Under the pieces are notes generated by a model. That model was not told the origin of the DNA. It was given only the letters and a program-made list of their open reading frames with translations, and did no database searches. From Buxus sempervirens (taxonomy: Eukaryota > Streptophyta > Magnoliopsida > Buxales > Buxaceae), in contig OX387193.1 in the NCBI GenBank assembly GCA_947561395.2, positions 30,560,276 through 30,624,275 on the forward strand: 64,000 bases of DNA, written 5' to 3'. Shown here one piece after another: positions 1 to 11,448 of this stretch; the stretch's first letter is position 1, and the number at the start of each line of letters is the position of its first letter. Made by a program: the position numbers and the translations under genes.

Positions 1-357
1 TCAACTGCTCATATCTTCTTCATCCGGACTTCGATTTGGGCAAACTCAATTGAGTTGGACTCGTATCAGAGCCCTCTATCCAATGACATAGGGCTAAGCA
101 CCTGGCACGGGGTTAAAAAAAATCAACTTTCGGCTCACCCTCAAGTTTGACCGGCCCACAGAACCTTCATCCAAACTCCGATTCCAGCAAACTCAGTTTC
201 GTCGGAATTATGTCGAGATTCTCTGTCCATTGAGATAAAGCGAGGTGACCAATTTTCACTTGATCAAAAGCTCAAATTTCGACCCCTCAGGGTTTGACTT
301 TTTAGTCGGGTTTTGCATTTTCAGCACTTCTAGGGGTGCAAAAATAAGGTGTTTACA
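1..357 (-). mobile_element. LTR terminus (5' end of an LTR, minus orientation)
   Basis: Read on the minus strand this begins TGTAAACACC at 357 and runs off the left edge of the window. Its body matches 42715-43045 in reverse complement (shared runs include GAGGGGTCGAAATTTGA and a GTTTGACCGGCCCACAGAAC-like stretch), so it is a relative of the solo LTR at 42681-46469. The next base to the right is already inside a gypsy integrase frame, so this LTR was inserted into that element. The other end and its target duplication lie outside the window. Confidence 0.7.
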
Positions 358-1332
358 CTACCTATTCAGAAGACTCAGTCTTTATCGTCACTTGCCGAGT
401 TGTATGTGCATGAGATCGTCAGATTGCATGGTGTTCTTGTATCTATAGTATTTGACCGTGATCCACATTTCACTTCACAATTATGGGAGAGTTTTCAAGA
501 GGCTTTAGGAACTCAACTGAAGTTCAATACCAGTTTTCATCCACAGATTGATGGGCAGTCCGAGCGTACCATGCAGACCCTAGAGGACATACGCAGATGT
601 TGTGTATTGGACTTCGGGGGTAGTTGGAGCAAGCAACTAAACTTGGTGGAATTTTCATATAACAACAGTTACCAATCAAGTATTAAGATGGCTCCATTTG
701 AGGCCTTGTATGGTAGAGTCTGTAGATCCCCTTTGTGTTGGGAAGAAATTGGAGAGAAACAATATTTAGGCCCTCAGATTATTCAAGACAACGTTGAAAA
801 AGTAAATCTTACTAAGAAGAGGCTGCAATAGGCTCAGAGCCGTAAGAAAAGCTATGCAAATGTGAGACGATGAGATATGAAGTTTGAGGTATGGGATATA
901 GTGTTCTTGAAGGGATCTCCCTACCGTGGCATAGTGAGATTTAACAAGCAGGGGAAACTATCTCCTAGATTTATTGACCCATTCCGTATTATTGGGACAG
1001 TTGGACCAGTAGCCTATAGATTAGAGTTACCACCTCAGCTAGCCCGTGTACACGACGTATTCCATGTGTCTATGCTTCATCGGTATGTACGAGATACCAG
1101 CCATGTCATTGATTATGAGCCGCTTGAGGTACGTGAGGATGCAACATTTGAAGAGCGTCCCATTCAGATTCTAGATCAAAGAGAGCAAGTTCTTCGCACC
1201 AAGACCATTCCGTTGGTGAAGGTCTTGTGGCAACACCACACCGTAGAGGAAGCTACATGGGAGAATGAGGCTGAGATGAGAAAGAAACACCCTACCTTAT
1301 TTAACGATATGCAAGGTAAATTTCGAGGATGA
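358..1332 (+). pseudogene. Ty3/gypsy (Tekay/Del-like) integrase C-terminal part with chromodomain
   Basis: One reading frame runs from the LTR junction to 1332, broken by two in-frame stops near 829 and 871. The first part carries the end of the integrase catalytic core: a DRDPHFTS motif, then FHPQIDGQSERTMQTLED with the catalytic E region, then APFEALYGR. The second part carries the GPY/F-like module ([31 protein letters not shown]) and a terminal chromodomain-like segment with [15 protein letters not shown]. This arrangement is typical of plant chromoviruses, in which the chromodomain guides integration into heterochromatin. The upstream gag, protease, RT and RNase H are absent because an LTR has inserted at 357. 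The stops make it non-functional. Confidence 0.9.
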
Positions 1333-2278
1333 AATTTTTTTTGTAGGAGGGTAGAATGTGATACCATATATCTTTTGAGTATATTGAACCATTCCCCTTG
1401 ATTTTTAGGTGAGATGGAGCTAGAGAGTTGAAGAAGTCAATTCAATAGATGGCACAGCAAAACAAATGATAATTCATTATATAATTGACTGAATTTGAAT
1501 GTTGTATAATTACATTGTGTATAAACTAGATCAATGACTGAATTTGTTAGGTTTAATGTAATTATGAAATAAAGTGGTTTAATTTCAGATGGTATATGGT
1601 TCACTGGTTCATGGTTTAAGTGATCTTGCTTCATTGAAGGAAAACCAAACTAAACCATTCTCTTATTTGCCTAAATCGTATAGCTTTTATGCTGTGAAAG
1701 AAAAGGGAGGAAGAGAGCTGGGAAGAAAGGAAGAAGAAGGGAGAAGGAGAGAAGAATGAGGGGCTACATGTTGTCGCTTATTACCTCAATTGCTAAGGTG
1801 AGTTGAAGTAAGCCTGTAGAGCTGATTTCAACAAGAAAGTTTCATTAAAGTGATGTCCAAACCTTCTACCGCAAATATTTGAGCCCTAATTGTTGTCAAA
1901 GATCTGATTTAAGCTTGAAATGAGGTGAGTAACAATTCTTCTAAAAGTATTGATCGAATTACCTTTGAAAAAAATTAATCTTTTGTGCTTTTCTTGTCTT
2001 TGAGATTTTTATGGGGTTTTGATTTCAGATTTGGTGTAAATATTGTAATTGTTGTTTATACATGTTCAAATTGATGGAAACTTGTGTAAATAGAAAGCAT
2101 GATATGGATTATTGGTATAGGAAGTAGATTTCTAATGTATGGTTTAGAAGTTGGAATTTTAACCTTTGAAATAGGTCCAGATTTGCGGGTTTTGTAGTGT
2201 AAATGTTTTGGTTTTTTGTTGGGGTGTAATCAAAGAGTTCTTGATGATAATTAGTGATGCTAAGATGGTGATGAGTAG

Positions 2279-3446
2279 GGCTCCGTTTGGTAACGATTTT
2301 GCTTTCTTGCTTTTGAAAGCAAGAAAGCAAAAAAGTACTTTTCTGCTTTTCAGAAGATCTTTTGTTGAAGTAAAGCTGTTTGGTAAACTTTTTATTTGTT
2401 GTTAAAAAACAAAAAGCATGTTTGGTAACTACAGTAGCATATAAATTGCTTTTATACTATCATATAAAACTACCGTAAACAGTTGATGCATTTTACTTAA
2501 AAATATACTTGACGTATATTGTAACGGGTTGAGCAATAATCGGGTCGGTTCAATTGAATCTATTTATTGGTGGGTTGGGAAAACCCAAAACCAAACCCAA
2601 CTTGCCAATAATCGAGTTCAATCCACCAACCCGATTAAAATTTTTTATTTTTTAATTATAAAAATACACCAATAGGAAAATAACATGAATTAGTGATACA
2701 ATTTAGGGTTAAACGGGTCATTATCGAGTTAATGGGCCATTGTCCAATTAAACGAGTCATCATCAAATTAAACGGATCATTATTGAGTTAAGCAGGTCAT
2801 TATCAGGTTAAATGGGCCATTACCGTGTTAAACGGGTCATTATCGGGTTGAACGGATCATTATCGGGTTGAGCGGGTCATTATCAGGTTAAACGGGTCAT
2901 TATTGGGTTGAGCATGTCATTATCGAGTTAAACGGGTCATTGTTGGATCGAACAGATCATTATTGCGTTAAGCGGGTCATTATCGAGTTAAACATGTCAT
3001 TATCGGGTTTAATGGGTCATTATTGAGTTGAATGGATCATTATTGGGTTCAACAGGTCATTATTGGGTTAAACGGGTCATTATTGGGTTAAACGGATCAT
3101 TGTCAGGTTAAGCGGGTCATATCGGGTTGAACGGATCACTATTAGGTTAAATGGGTCATTATCGGGTTAAGTGGTTCATTATTGAGTTAAACAGGTCATT
3201 GGACATGATCGGTCAATTTTTTCCCGGTTTAGTTTTGTGCATAGGTTTTAGAAGCAAGAAAGCAAATTTATGATTAAAGTGAAAAGCAACATTTCTATGC
3301 TTCTTTTGAAAAGCAATGAAATTGCTTTTTTGCTTCTTATAAATTGCTTCATATGTACATAACCAAACAACACTTTTGCTACCGAAAGCAATTTTTTGCT
3401 TTCAAAAGCAAAAAAGCACTTCTGAAAAGTGTTACCAAACAGTACC
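2279..3446. mobile_element. Non-autonomous TIR element of the GTTTGGTAAC family, nested in an LTR
   Basis: The left end reads GGCTCCGTTTGGTAACGATT and the right end, reverse complemented, GGTACTGTTTGGTAACAC. Both ends continue into GCTTTC/GAAAGC-rich inverted repeats. Subterminal copies of the terminal motif occur on both sides (TGTTTGGTAAC near 2418, ACCAAACAAC near 3361). There is no transposase. The interior is largely a 20-bp minisatellite. It sits inside the gypsy LTR and is therefore younger than it. The superfamily is uncertain: the ends look hAT-like, but no clear 8-bp target duplication is visible. Confidence 0.65.
2707..3210. repeat. Minisatellite, unit about 20 bp (GGGTCATTATCGGGTTAAAC)
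   Basis: Roughly 25 imperfect head-to-tail copies of a 20-bp unit. Most copies keep the TCATTAT core and the GGGTT/GAGTT block. It is entirely enclosed by the TIR element at 2279-3446. The sequence just left of it (2525-2640) is an imperfect inverted repeat built from the same AATCGGGT and ACCCGATT words, which may be the seed. Confidence 0.9.
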
Positions 3447-3699
3447 TAGATCTAGGAAGGATAAAAACAAAAGAGGTGTTGGAAATGAGCTTTGGAAGTT
3501 TATGAATTAAAACAGTTCTATTAACAGTTTCAAAACCATGTAATATTTCGTTGACGTGCGAAAACATGAAATTGATCTGTAAAAATTCAAGCTTATAGCT
3601 TAAAATTTTGAATGGAAGTGATTTAGGACCGAATGGAACTCAGGGTATTGCAAGAAAAATCAAGAAAAATTGATGGTTCACATCCATTGGGTTTTGCGG

Positions 3700-4085
3700 C
3701 TGTTTGTAATCAGCTGTAGTAAAACAGCTATAACTCTCTATAAGAAACTTCAAATTACGCACTGTTTGTTGTGTTAGAAACTAGACTCATAAATCTTTCC
3801 AATGGTATATAGCATGAATATCCATTATTTATAGATTAGATCAGGTTTAGCATTTTATTAACGAGTCAAAACCATATCTGCAGAGTAAACAAGGACTGCA
3901 AACCAATTGTGGTAAAACGGCCACAACTTCCCTTAGGAAACTTCAAATTATATACCATTTGATGCGTTGGAAACTAGACTTGTTGAGCTTTCCAACGATG
4001 TATGGTTCGCATACCAATTTCTTACATATTAGATCAGATTCAACCCATTTTGAGAGTCAAAAGATTTGATCTGCAGGGGATTGAT
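3700..4085. repeat. Tandem duplication, about 194-bp period, within the gypsy LTR
   Basis: Two diverged copies share GTAAAACNGC, AAACTTCAAATTA, GAAACTAGACT and TTAGATCAG-type blocks at matching spacings (for example GTAAAAC near 3718 and again near 3912). It lies in the LTR downstream of the TIR element. Confidence 0.7.
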
Positions 4086-5777
4086 ATAAGATTGGCTCTT
4101 GAAACTATTGTATGAAATGACCTCACTATTATAAATGATTGTGAAAGGATTCTTTGGAAACATAATGGTATACTTTTGGGCTGTTTAATCAAATATCTGG
4201 AATTTAGGTAATGTTAAGTTGAGCGATGGTTTCAATGTGGATATTTTGTGTTGGTGTTCTCCGAGCATGAAATTGGTTTAATCCTAACTTGTGTTCAATA
4301 TTGGTTTTGGAAAACAATGTTTTTGTTATTTGAAAAGAAATGTGTTGATGGCAGTAGTGCCAAGTGTTTTGTATTGATATTGGAAAATGTGTTTTGGTTT
4401 TGCATTGAGTCTGTGGGTTGTGAATACAAGTTCATCACAAGTGATGATAACTGTGGGGTTGTGAACATCGAATCCACCTAGGGTTGTGAACAAGTCGTTC
4501 ACATAGGGCTGTGGATAGTTCACCCATATTTTAGCATTGTGGGAAGTGAACAATGTTCACCACAATTGGTAAGTGTTTACATGCGTTAGGGGCACACAAT
4601 GAGTTGAGTTGCATTTCACAATTGTCTAGTGGGCATAGTCGTATATGGATCCATATGTGAGCTAGGTAGTGCATTAGAATAGCTTTATAGGTGTAATATC
4701 AGCTATCCAGCAAGCGTTGCACCAGGTGATTCTGGTGAGGCCATTCCGGGGAGCGGAATTGGCTGCGGCACCCATCCCATCGTGAGACCTCGACGTGGTT
4801 ATTGTATTTCAGACTGGGGGTAGTGGGTCTGATCCTCCCACACCAGATTGTGGTTATGGTATTGTAGGCTGAGATTGTGAGTTTGATCCTCTCACTTCAG
4901 ACCTTGGTTATGTTGTTTCATTGGGGGTTGCTTCATGCCAGCCTATAGTTAGGTTCTCCGCTTGGGGTTTGACCTTGGCTTGGTCTTTCGTCCTATAAGT
5001 TCGTGAGGTGGCAGCTAGATTATGATGTTACCTTATATAAGATATTCTAGTCCACGAGTCTTGCACAGACACTGCGTTCTATGTAATATGAGTTTATTGA
5101 GGTTGATGGTCATGTTGTGTTTGATTGTTTTGGCAGTGAGATTTGATGCATACGATCGAGTGTTTCTATTCAGCGTTGTATAGTTATGCATATTGTAGAT
5201 TTTGTTTATGTACTTGATTGTCGATTTATCAGCAGTTTTGATATATGCATCTTGTTTTATTTATGCATTAACTATTTCAAGCATGACTATTTGATTTTGC
5301 ATATTGTTGCTCACTGAGACCGCAGTCTCATGTATGTTTTGTTTTTCTGCTGTTTTATCGGATTTATTTTCAGTTATTGCTATGGGAGAGAGAGCTGAGG
5401 TTCAGAGGCAGGAAGATCGTATTGATGATTATCAGCCTAAGGCATATTATCGCCAGGCTTAGTGGAGTGATCTAGTGATCTATTTTGGTGATATTTTTGG
5501 GCAGTCATCCTTGTACATGTGTATATTCATTTTGGACTCTTGTACTACAAATATTAGTGGGCCTGTAAAACAGTCTTTTGTGTACTTCTTGTTAGACTGT
5601 AATCTGATAGACTTTTTATGTGATTAACACACACCTACGTTTCATTTCATTTATTGTGCACTATGATTTTATATTGACTTCGTCTATCAGGTGAGATATT
5701 GTTGAATCTGGGACCTTACGTGGCGTTCCGAAGACAGACTATGTCTTTAGTGAACAGTTTGGATTCAGGGCATTACA

Positions 5778-6138
5778 GTCAAGGTTTAATGTTTTGATGG
5801 TATAGTGAGAACTTTATTTGATGTTAGACATATACCAAAGTTAAGGAAGAATCTAATTTCATTGCGCACTTTAGACTTTAGCGGATATAGCTATAAGTCT
5901 GAAGATGGAATGATGAAGGTAACAAGGTGTGCTATGGTTGCAATGAAGGGGCATAAACTATCTAGGAATACCTATAGGTTGTTGGAAACAACTGTTGTAG
6001 GTGGAGCTACTAATGCAGACAATGAATCTGACAACACAGTCTTGTAGCATATGAGATTGGGCCATACGGATGAACATAGCATGATGGAGCTTCAAAGTAT
6101 AAATCTATTGAAGAATATTAAATCATGTAAACTTGATT
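5778..6138 (+). pseudogene. Ty1/copia pol fragment: end of protease region to pre-integrase
   Basis: The frame from 5805 reads VRHIPKLRKNLISL...LDFSGYSYKSEDGMMKV, which is the standard linker between copia protease and the GAG-pre-integrase zinc-binding segment. After a stop at 6045 the same family sequence continues (HMRLGHTDEHSMMELQ-like), up to SCKLD at the insertion of a solo LTR. The matching continuation (DFCKFCVLGK) begins at 8739, directly after that LTR. The left side is cut by the gypsy LTR. It is the oldest layer of this nest and is not functional. Confidence 0.85.
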
Positions 6139-8737
6139 TGTGAAACCCTGTTCCAATATCCCTAGCATACCTTGACCAGTGAGCTTGATGTGTAGGTTAA
6201 GCTGGAGCAGCTCAAGCCTAAAGCCAGCTAAAGTGGCTAAGCTCCGGGCTGTTAGCAGCATATTGAGGTGAGCAACATCTACTTGGTTAAATAGGATTTC
6301 TTATTATAGGAGGAGAGTGGCAAAACTGTAAATTGGTGGAGGAGTCTTTGCTTAAGTGGAGAAAAACCAAAGGGAAGAGCCCCATTCGACCAACACCCAT
6401 TGTTTAAACCCTTTTTCCTCTCTTTTCTCTCCCACACTCTCACTCCTTCATCTTCTCATTACTTTTCTTCCGCATTTTCGTCCCCCATCCTATTCCAACT
6501 CATTAGAAGTGTTGTTGGCAAGCAAAAGACAAGAAGAACCCAAGAGAAGCCATTCTTGTTTGAGGTTTTTGGTGGAGATTTTCGAAGGAATCATCCAAGA
6601 GGCAAGCAAAGTTCTGTTTGTGGCTTGCAAAGGGATCTAGGAAGCTTGCTAAAGAGTTTGTAAGAAAGCAACACCACCCCAACCCTTATTTCAAGTTTTG
6701 GCCATTTTCGTATGTGTTTTGAATGTGTTAGGGTTGAGATGTGAAAACGAGTCCTAAGGCCAATAGGAGAGTTTTCTTTGAGGGGTTTTGTAGGTAGTAG
6801 ATTTATACATATGCTAGGAGTGATTTCGAGCCCAAAAAACACCTAGAATATGTGAGATTTGAGAAAAACCCCTTAATCCCCAAAAGTCTGATTTCGTGAG
6901 CTGCTGAGAAAACCCAGTCGCTCGAGCGGTCATCAGCCGGTAGTGTTGAGTAGCCTTAGATAGAGTTTTAAGTCATGGCCGCGTGAGCATCGCTCGAGTG
7001 ACTGTTCTAGCGCCCTGTTTTAACAGAGAACCCGAGAGCAAAATTTCTAGCCGCTCGAAGCCGGTTCGAGCGACCTATCTAGCGCCCTTACCAAAATTTC
7101 CAAAAATTTACACTTTTAGCCCAGATTGAACCACCATTTGTTTTTGTCCAAATCCAACCTATGGATAAGTGAGAGTTAGGTGTTTAGAAGGTGTTCCAAC
7201 TGGAAGTAACTCAAAATTCCAAATATCAAAGATTTTGGGTGCATTTTCCCAAAGAGGGTCTAACCGAGAGTTTCTGTCCCAGAATACTATAGAATTAGGT
7301 TAACTTGATCCTACTACCTCAAATACTTTACAAATAACCATCAGAAGTAGAAATCAAGAACCAAAACCGAGATATACAAGTACCAAAAGAGTTGAGGCAT
7401 AGGTTTCCCAAAATGAGCCAAGAAGAGTAGAAAACTCTGGAAACCAAACTTTACCCTTGAATACCAAGTTGAGTACACCACACCTTGAATTATTGGCTTC
7501 GGCCTAATATTTGACCCACGAGATGAAGGGCATAGGCCCGTGTTACAATTTCACCACCTGGGGCTTTGGCCTATTACTTGCAGCATGAGAAGAGAAGGGC
7601 AGTGGCCTTACTAACATTGATTATTGAACAGAGGGCTTCGGCTCTACACCTTTGACCTGAATTGTATAAGAAGGAGTAGCCTAGAAGTTCACGGGATTTA
7701 ATTAGGGCATTGGCTCATGTGTCGGCATTGTATATGGGCAGTTCATCTCAATTGGGGGTAGTGAACTATTGTTCACCTCAATTTGGGGATAGTGAACTGG
7801 CCCCATCACACCAGTGAATATTGGTAAGCAATATATGTCGTTCACCTCAATTGGGGGTAGAGAACGGGTGTTCACCTCAATTTGGGGGTAGTGAACTGGC
7901 TTCCTCATGACAGAGAATATTGATTGACAATGTATGTTGTTCACCTCAATTGGGGGTAGTGAACCAGGGTTCACCTTAATTTGGGGGTAGTGAATAAGCT
8001 CTTCTACAGCAGTAAAACTTGGTGGGTAGATGGATTGGTTCATTTCGGTTGGGGGTAGTGGACTTGTATTCACCCTGACCTGGAGATAGAGAACTCATAT
8101 CCTCCATGCAAGCTTGAGATTATTTACATCTATTATAATGTTATTTGATTGCAATTGATATAAATTGATTAACTGTACACTGAAGCACATGCATGCACTA
8201 TTGTATGACACATGAGATGCCGTGGATTTTGTCGTATTAAAAACTACCCGCATATCATGGTATCATCGAGATATATTTGCATGAACTGTGTTTTATCGAA
8301 TCATGCATATGTTGCTTACTGAAACATTCGTCTTACAGTTGCTTTCTATCTTATTTTTCAGATACATCGACGTCCGGTGTGAAGGACCGGGCTGGGGATA
8401 AAGGAAAGGAAAAGGCCATCAGGTATAGAGAGGAAGACTATTATAGGCCTTAGGATTTCCTTTTGTTGTACTTGTAAGTTTTGAATTGTAACCCTATACA
8501 TTGAGAGGAGTGACTAGTCACCCAGATGTTTTGTAACTAAACTCTTATGGTTTGTTTCACATCAAATATATATTTGAACACTTTTTGTTATGCACATATA
8601 TAAACTGTTGCACCTGCACCCATTATGAGAAAAAAATTTTAATCCCTTCATATCTTGTTAAGAGTATAAAGGCCCACTTGCCACGGTCTGGGACGGGTCG
8701 TGCCTTGGAGGGGTAGGCTTGGTTTCGGGGCGTGACA
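6139..8737 (+). mobile_element. Solo LTR (gypsy type), target duplication TGATT
   Basis: It starts TGTGAAACCC and ends GGGGCGTGACA, with a perfect 5-bp duplication TGATT at 6134-6138 and 8738-8742. It interrupts a copia frame exactly between SCKLD and DFCKFC, which confirms both edges. There are no internal coding regions between the ends, so it is a solo LTR of 2599 bp. Its leader has a segment of CGCTCGAGCG-type inverted repeats (6918-7080) and a block of tandem repeats (7735-8095). Confidence 0.9.
7735..8095. repeat. Tandem repeats built on GTTCACCTCAATTGGGGGTAG
   Basis: Three units of roughly 120 bp. Each contains two GTTCACCTCAATT(T)GGGGGTAGTGAAC blocks separated by an AATATTG/ACAATNTATGT spacer. 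The block is itself an imperfect palindrome (GTTCAC...GTGAAC). The long minus-strand reading frame here is a by-product of the repetition. Confidence 0.85.
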
Positions 8738-8870
8738 TGATTTTTTGCAAGTTTTGTGTTCTTGGGAAGCTGTGCGCACCTCGGGCGCACGAAAAAAGCT
8801 TGTCACATGTGTTCTGCAGTCGTCACTACCTAAAATGGTGCAGGTAGACACCCATTGATTTTTGGTCTGC
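8738..8870 (+). pseudogene. Copia pre-integrase zinc segment, continuation after the solo LTR
   Basis: It begins DFCKFCVLGK, the CxxC part of the copia pre-integrase domain, directly after the TGATT duplication. It becomes unrecognisable within about 100 bp. The rest of the integrase and the RT start are missing. The next copia sequence is the RT/RNase H part from about 9225, so several hundred codons were deleted or replaced by the AT-rich stretch 8870-9220. Confidence 0.75.
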
Positions 8871-9224
8871 ACCAGTGATTCCGGATAAATGACCCGATTA
8901 CAACCCAGGGAAGTCCTTGAACACCCTGGGTTGCCCCACCAAAGTGGGTTCCCTTAACTTAGTTGGATATTTAATGCGCTCTTTTATTATTATTATTATT
9001 TTTTATTTCTTTCCTATTATATATTTTTATTTATTTATTTATGATCACATATATACAAACAGTAGAGGAATGGGGGTTGCTATACTACATCCCATGCAAA
9101 ATAAAACATAATACATACGGATGTGATGATTCTTTTTACCCTGGGTTGAACCAAAATCTCATCTCCTGCATATTATTAACCAATTAGTTTATTGATTTAT
9201 TTATTACTACAATCTGGGATTTTA

Positions 9225-10346
9225 CACAAGAGTTTTGACTCGTACACAATTCAAATTGGCTACACAAGATGTGAGTGTGACTATTGCATTGATGTTAAGA
9301 GGTTTGATATTCATTTTTTCTATTACTTTATGTGGATGATATGTTGATTGCTGCTAAAAGAATGACTAAAGTCAACAAGTTAAAGATCTTGTTTAGTAGA
9401 GTATTTGATATGAAGGATTTGGGTTCTGCCAAGAAGATTCTTGGGATAGAAATTTGTAGGGAGAGAGACACTATGAAGGTATGGATATCTTAGAGTAACT
9501 ACATCAAAACAATGTTGAAAGTTTCTATAAGAGTAGTGTCAAACTAATGAGCACGCCATTGGCAAATCATTTTAGATTGTCTACAATTCTAACATGAGAA
9601 GAAATTGAAGATATGTCAAACGTATCATATGCTAGTGCAGTAGGGTGTTTGATGTGTGCTATGGTTTGTATTGGATCAGATTTAGCACATGTAGTTTCTG
9701 TAGTAAGCAAGTATATGGCAAATCCAAGGAGACAACATTGGGAAATAGTCAACTAGATTTTCAAATACTTTAGGGATATTACAAATTACGGTGTTATTTT
9801 TACAAACAGTAAGAAGCTTTTAGTTGCGGGGTATGTGGATGTAGACTATGCAAAAGGATTTGGATAATAGAAGATTTACTACAAGCTATGTGTTCACTCT
9901 TGCAAGAGGACCTATCTGTTGGAAGTCAATTATATAGTCCCTAGTTGAACTATCTGCCACTAAAGCAGAATATATTGTAGTTACTGAGGCTGCTAAGAAG
10001 CATCGTGGGTTACAATACTATTCAATAGATTAGGTGATCAATAAGGTGAAGTTTAGTTGCACTGTAATAGTCAAAGTATCATTTACATAGCAAAGAACCA
10101 AGTGTATCATGCTAGAACCAAACACATAGATGTGAAGTTTCGCAGTTCTGAGAATGTAGCAGATATATTGACAAAGTCTATTCCCACGGATAAGTTCAAG
10201 CCATGCTTGGATTGATCGATGTCTCAAGATACTGGATGGAATAGACTAGAGGGATATGTTGACAAAGTCTATTCCCATTGGTTTTATATGGAGTTTGAGG
10301 TTGCTATGTTTTCTCCAAAGGGGTGAATATTCACCAAGGTGTAGGT
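9225..10346 (+). pseudogene. Ty1/copia reverse transcriptase C-terminal half and RNase H, decayed
   Basis: Conceptual translation across several frameshifts shows LYVDDMLIAAKRM (the YVDD catalytic motif of RT), then FDMKDLGSAKKILGIEI. From 9602 comes MSNVSYASAVGCLMCAMVC...DLAHVVSVVSKYM and GYVDVDYA. The RNase H end shows AKNQVYHARTKHIDVKFR and ENVADILTKSIP. These are the ordered landmarks of a copia pol 3' end. Many stops and shifts are present. It ends at a purine-rich stretch and TGTTGGAAAC at 10347, a plausible start of the 3' LTR. Same orientation as, and probably the same element as, the pieces at 5778-6138 and 8738-8870. Confidence 0.85.
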
Positions 10347-10640
10347 TGTTGGAAACATTGGCTCATATTCATCTAAAGCTTTAGATGTTGTGTCTCCTTT
10401 GGTTCAATTGAGTCCTAAAAAGTACCAGATAGTTATTTGGATCTTCTGATCCCTTGCTTTGAATGTACATGCAATATTTCTCCTTCTGATCATAACTCTG
10501 ATCTTCCTCAACTATATTAAGCCATGGTTGCAGCTCTTTTGACTTCAGGTTTGCAAGTTATATCTTCAAATCCTTCTCCTTTTATTCTAATTTGTTAAAT
10601 TGTGTTTCCACTAGGGCAAAATCATTATCTTCCTCTCCTA
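10347..10640 (+). other. Possible copia 3' LTR start and LINE ORF1 tail; no gene
   Basis: TGTTGGAAAC at 10347 follows CCAAGGTGTAGGT, like a copia polypurine tract/LTR junction. No matching LTR end is visible. The following sequence leads into a LINE endonuclease start at 10650 and may be the end of its ORF1, but it has no convincing frame. Confidence 0.35.
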
Positions 10641-10649
10641 ACCCCACTC

Positions 10650-10775
10650 ATGAATAGTTGTTTAGTTTTGAATATTAGGGGCATTGGTAACCCAAAACTT
10701 TTAGACAGTTAAAAAGGCTGGTCACCTCTCATCAAGGTAAACTCTTTTTACGTGATACTTCATACTAACCAAACT
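10650..10775 (+). pseudogene. LINE ORF2 start (endonuclease N-terminus), frameshifted
   Basis: The frame from 10650 reads MNSCLVLNIRGIGNPKLLDS then stops. In the next frame it continues QLKRLVTSHQGKLFLRDTSY. Together these match the N-terminus of plant L1-type endonucleases, in which the NIRG motif supplies an active-site Asn. Similarity is lost after about 120 bp. Confidence 0.7.
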
Positions 10776-11172
10776 TTGATGGAATTGTTTCTTCTTTTAG
10801 AAAGTATTGCTAAACATTGCTTAATGGGAGAAGAGTTTTGCAAACATTATCATCAAATTACACTACAGTTTTTTAGATTTGTGCAATAAAGGGTAAAATG
10901 GGTAAATGTAAAAAATTTCCCATTTATTCTGAATAACCAAACAATACAACCAATATTTTTATCAGTTTTCACACATTTCCTGGTGCATCCAAACAACCTT
11001 AGGAGGTTTTATTGATGACGATCTTAGGAGGTTATTGGATTGGAGTTTTGCTTAGGTTTTGTGTTTGAATGTAATTAACAAATCTTTAAACGAAACCACT
11101 GCATTATTTCCAGTTTTTATCACAAAAAAAAATGTATTGTTTGAATGTTTTGGATGGATAGGATCGTAGTGT

Positions 11173-11448
11173 ATGGCTTGCGAAAATTTGGAATGCTTAG
11201 GTGTTCTATCCTCGATCATCCACCGATTACATGGTCTTAGCAATTCCGGTGATCCATCTCGCGTGGAACCAATTTCTCACTTTTGGCCTTGCAAAGAGTC
11301 TGAATTTTCCGGCATAATTGGACGCCTTCGAGGGCTCCCCAAGCTTTGGCTAGGCAAGCGCCATCTTATGGCGGCTGTGCGTGAGCAAAATAACAAAGAA
11401 ATCCACTCTGTTTCAGTGGATTATAAGCAACTCGAACCTATGGACTAG
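11173..11448 (+). CDS. Unassigned 91-codon reading frame, possible exon remnant
   Basis: An ATG-initiated frame of 91 residues, compositionally more coding-like than its surroundings (balanced GC, motifs such as GDPSRVEPISHFWPC). I recognise no family. It lies about 100 bp left of a TIR element terminus at 11552. It could be an exon of a gene disrupted by the transposons to its right, or a chance frame. Confidence 0.25.
   Translation: MACENLECLGVLSSIIHRLHGLSNSGDPSRVEPISHFWPCKESEFSGIIGRLRGLPKLWLGKRHLMAAVREQNNKEIHSVSVDYKQLEPMD

Larger units (their letters stand above)
1357..5777 (+). mobile_element. 3' LTR of the gypsy element (contains a nested TIR element)
   Basis: The purine tract AGGAGGGTAGAA sits directly before TGTGATACC at 1357, which marks the polypurine-tract/LTR junction. 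The end is GGGCATTACA at 5777, after which copia coding sequence starts. Removing the inserted TIR element (2279-3446) leaves an LTR of about 3.25 kb, long but usual for Tekay/Retand-type elements. The 5' LTR is outside the window, so the two LTRs cannot be compared for age. The 5 bp after the end are GTCAA, the expected right half of a target duplication that cannot be verified here. Confidence 0.75.

Noticed and set aside
2707..3210. Possible telomere-like or CRISPR-like repeat
   Set aside because: The 20-bp degenerate head-to-tail unit has no spacers and no TTTAGGG periodicity.
7702..8073. 123-residue minus-strand frame rich in PPIEVN repeats
   Set aside because: It is read through the tandem GTTCACCTCAATTGGGGG repeats of a solo LTR. 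The periodic protein is a by-product of the DNA repeat.
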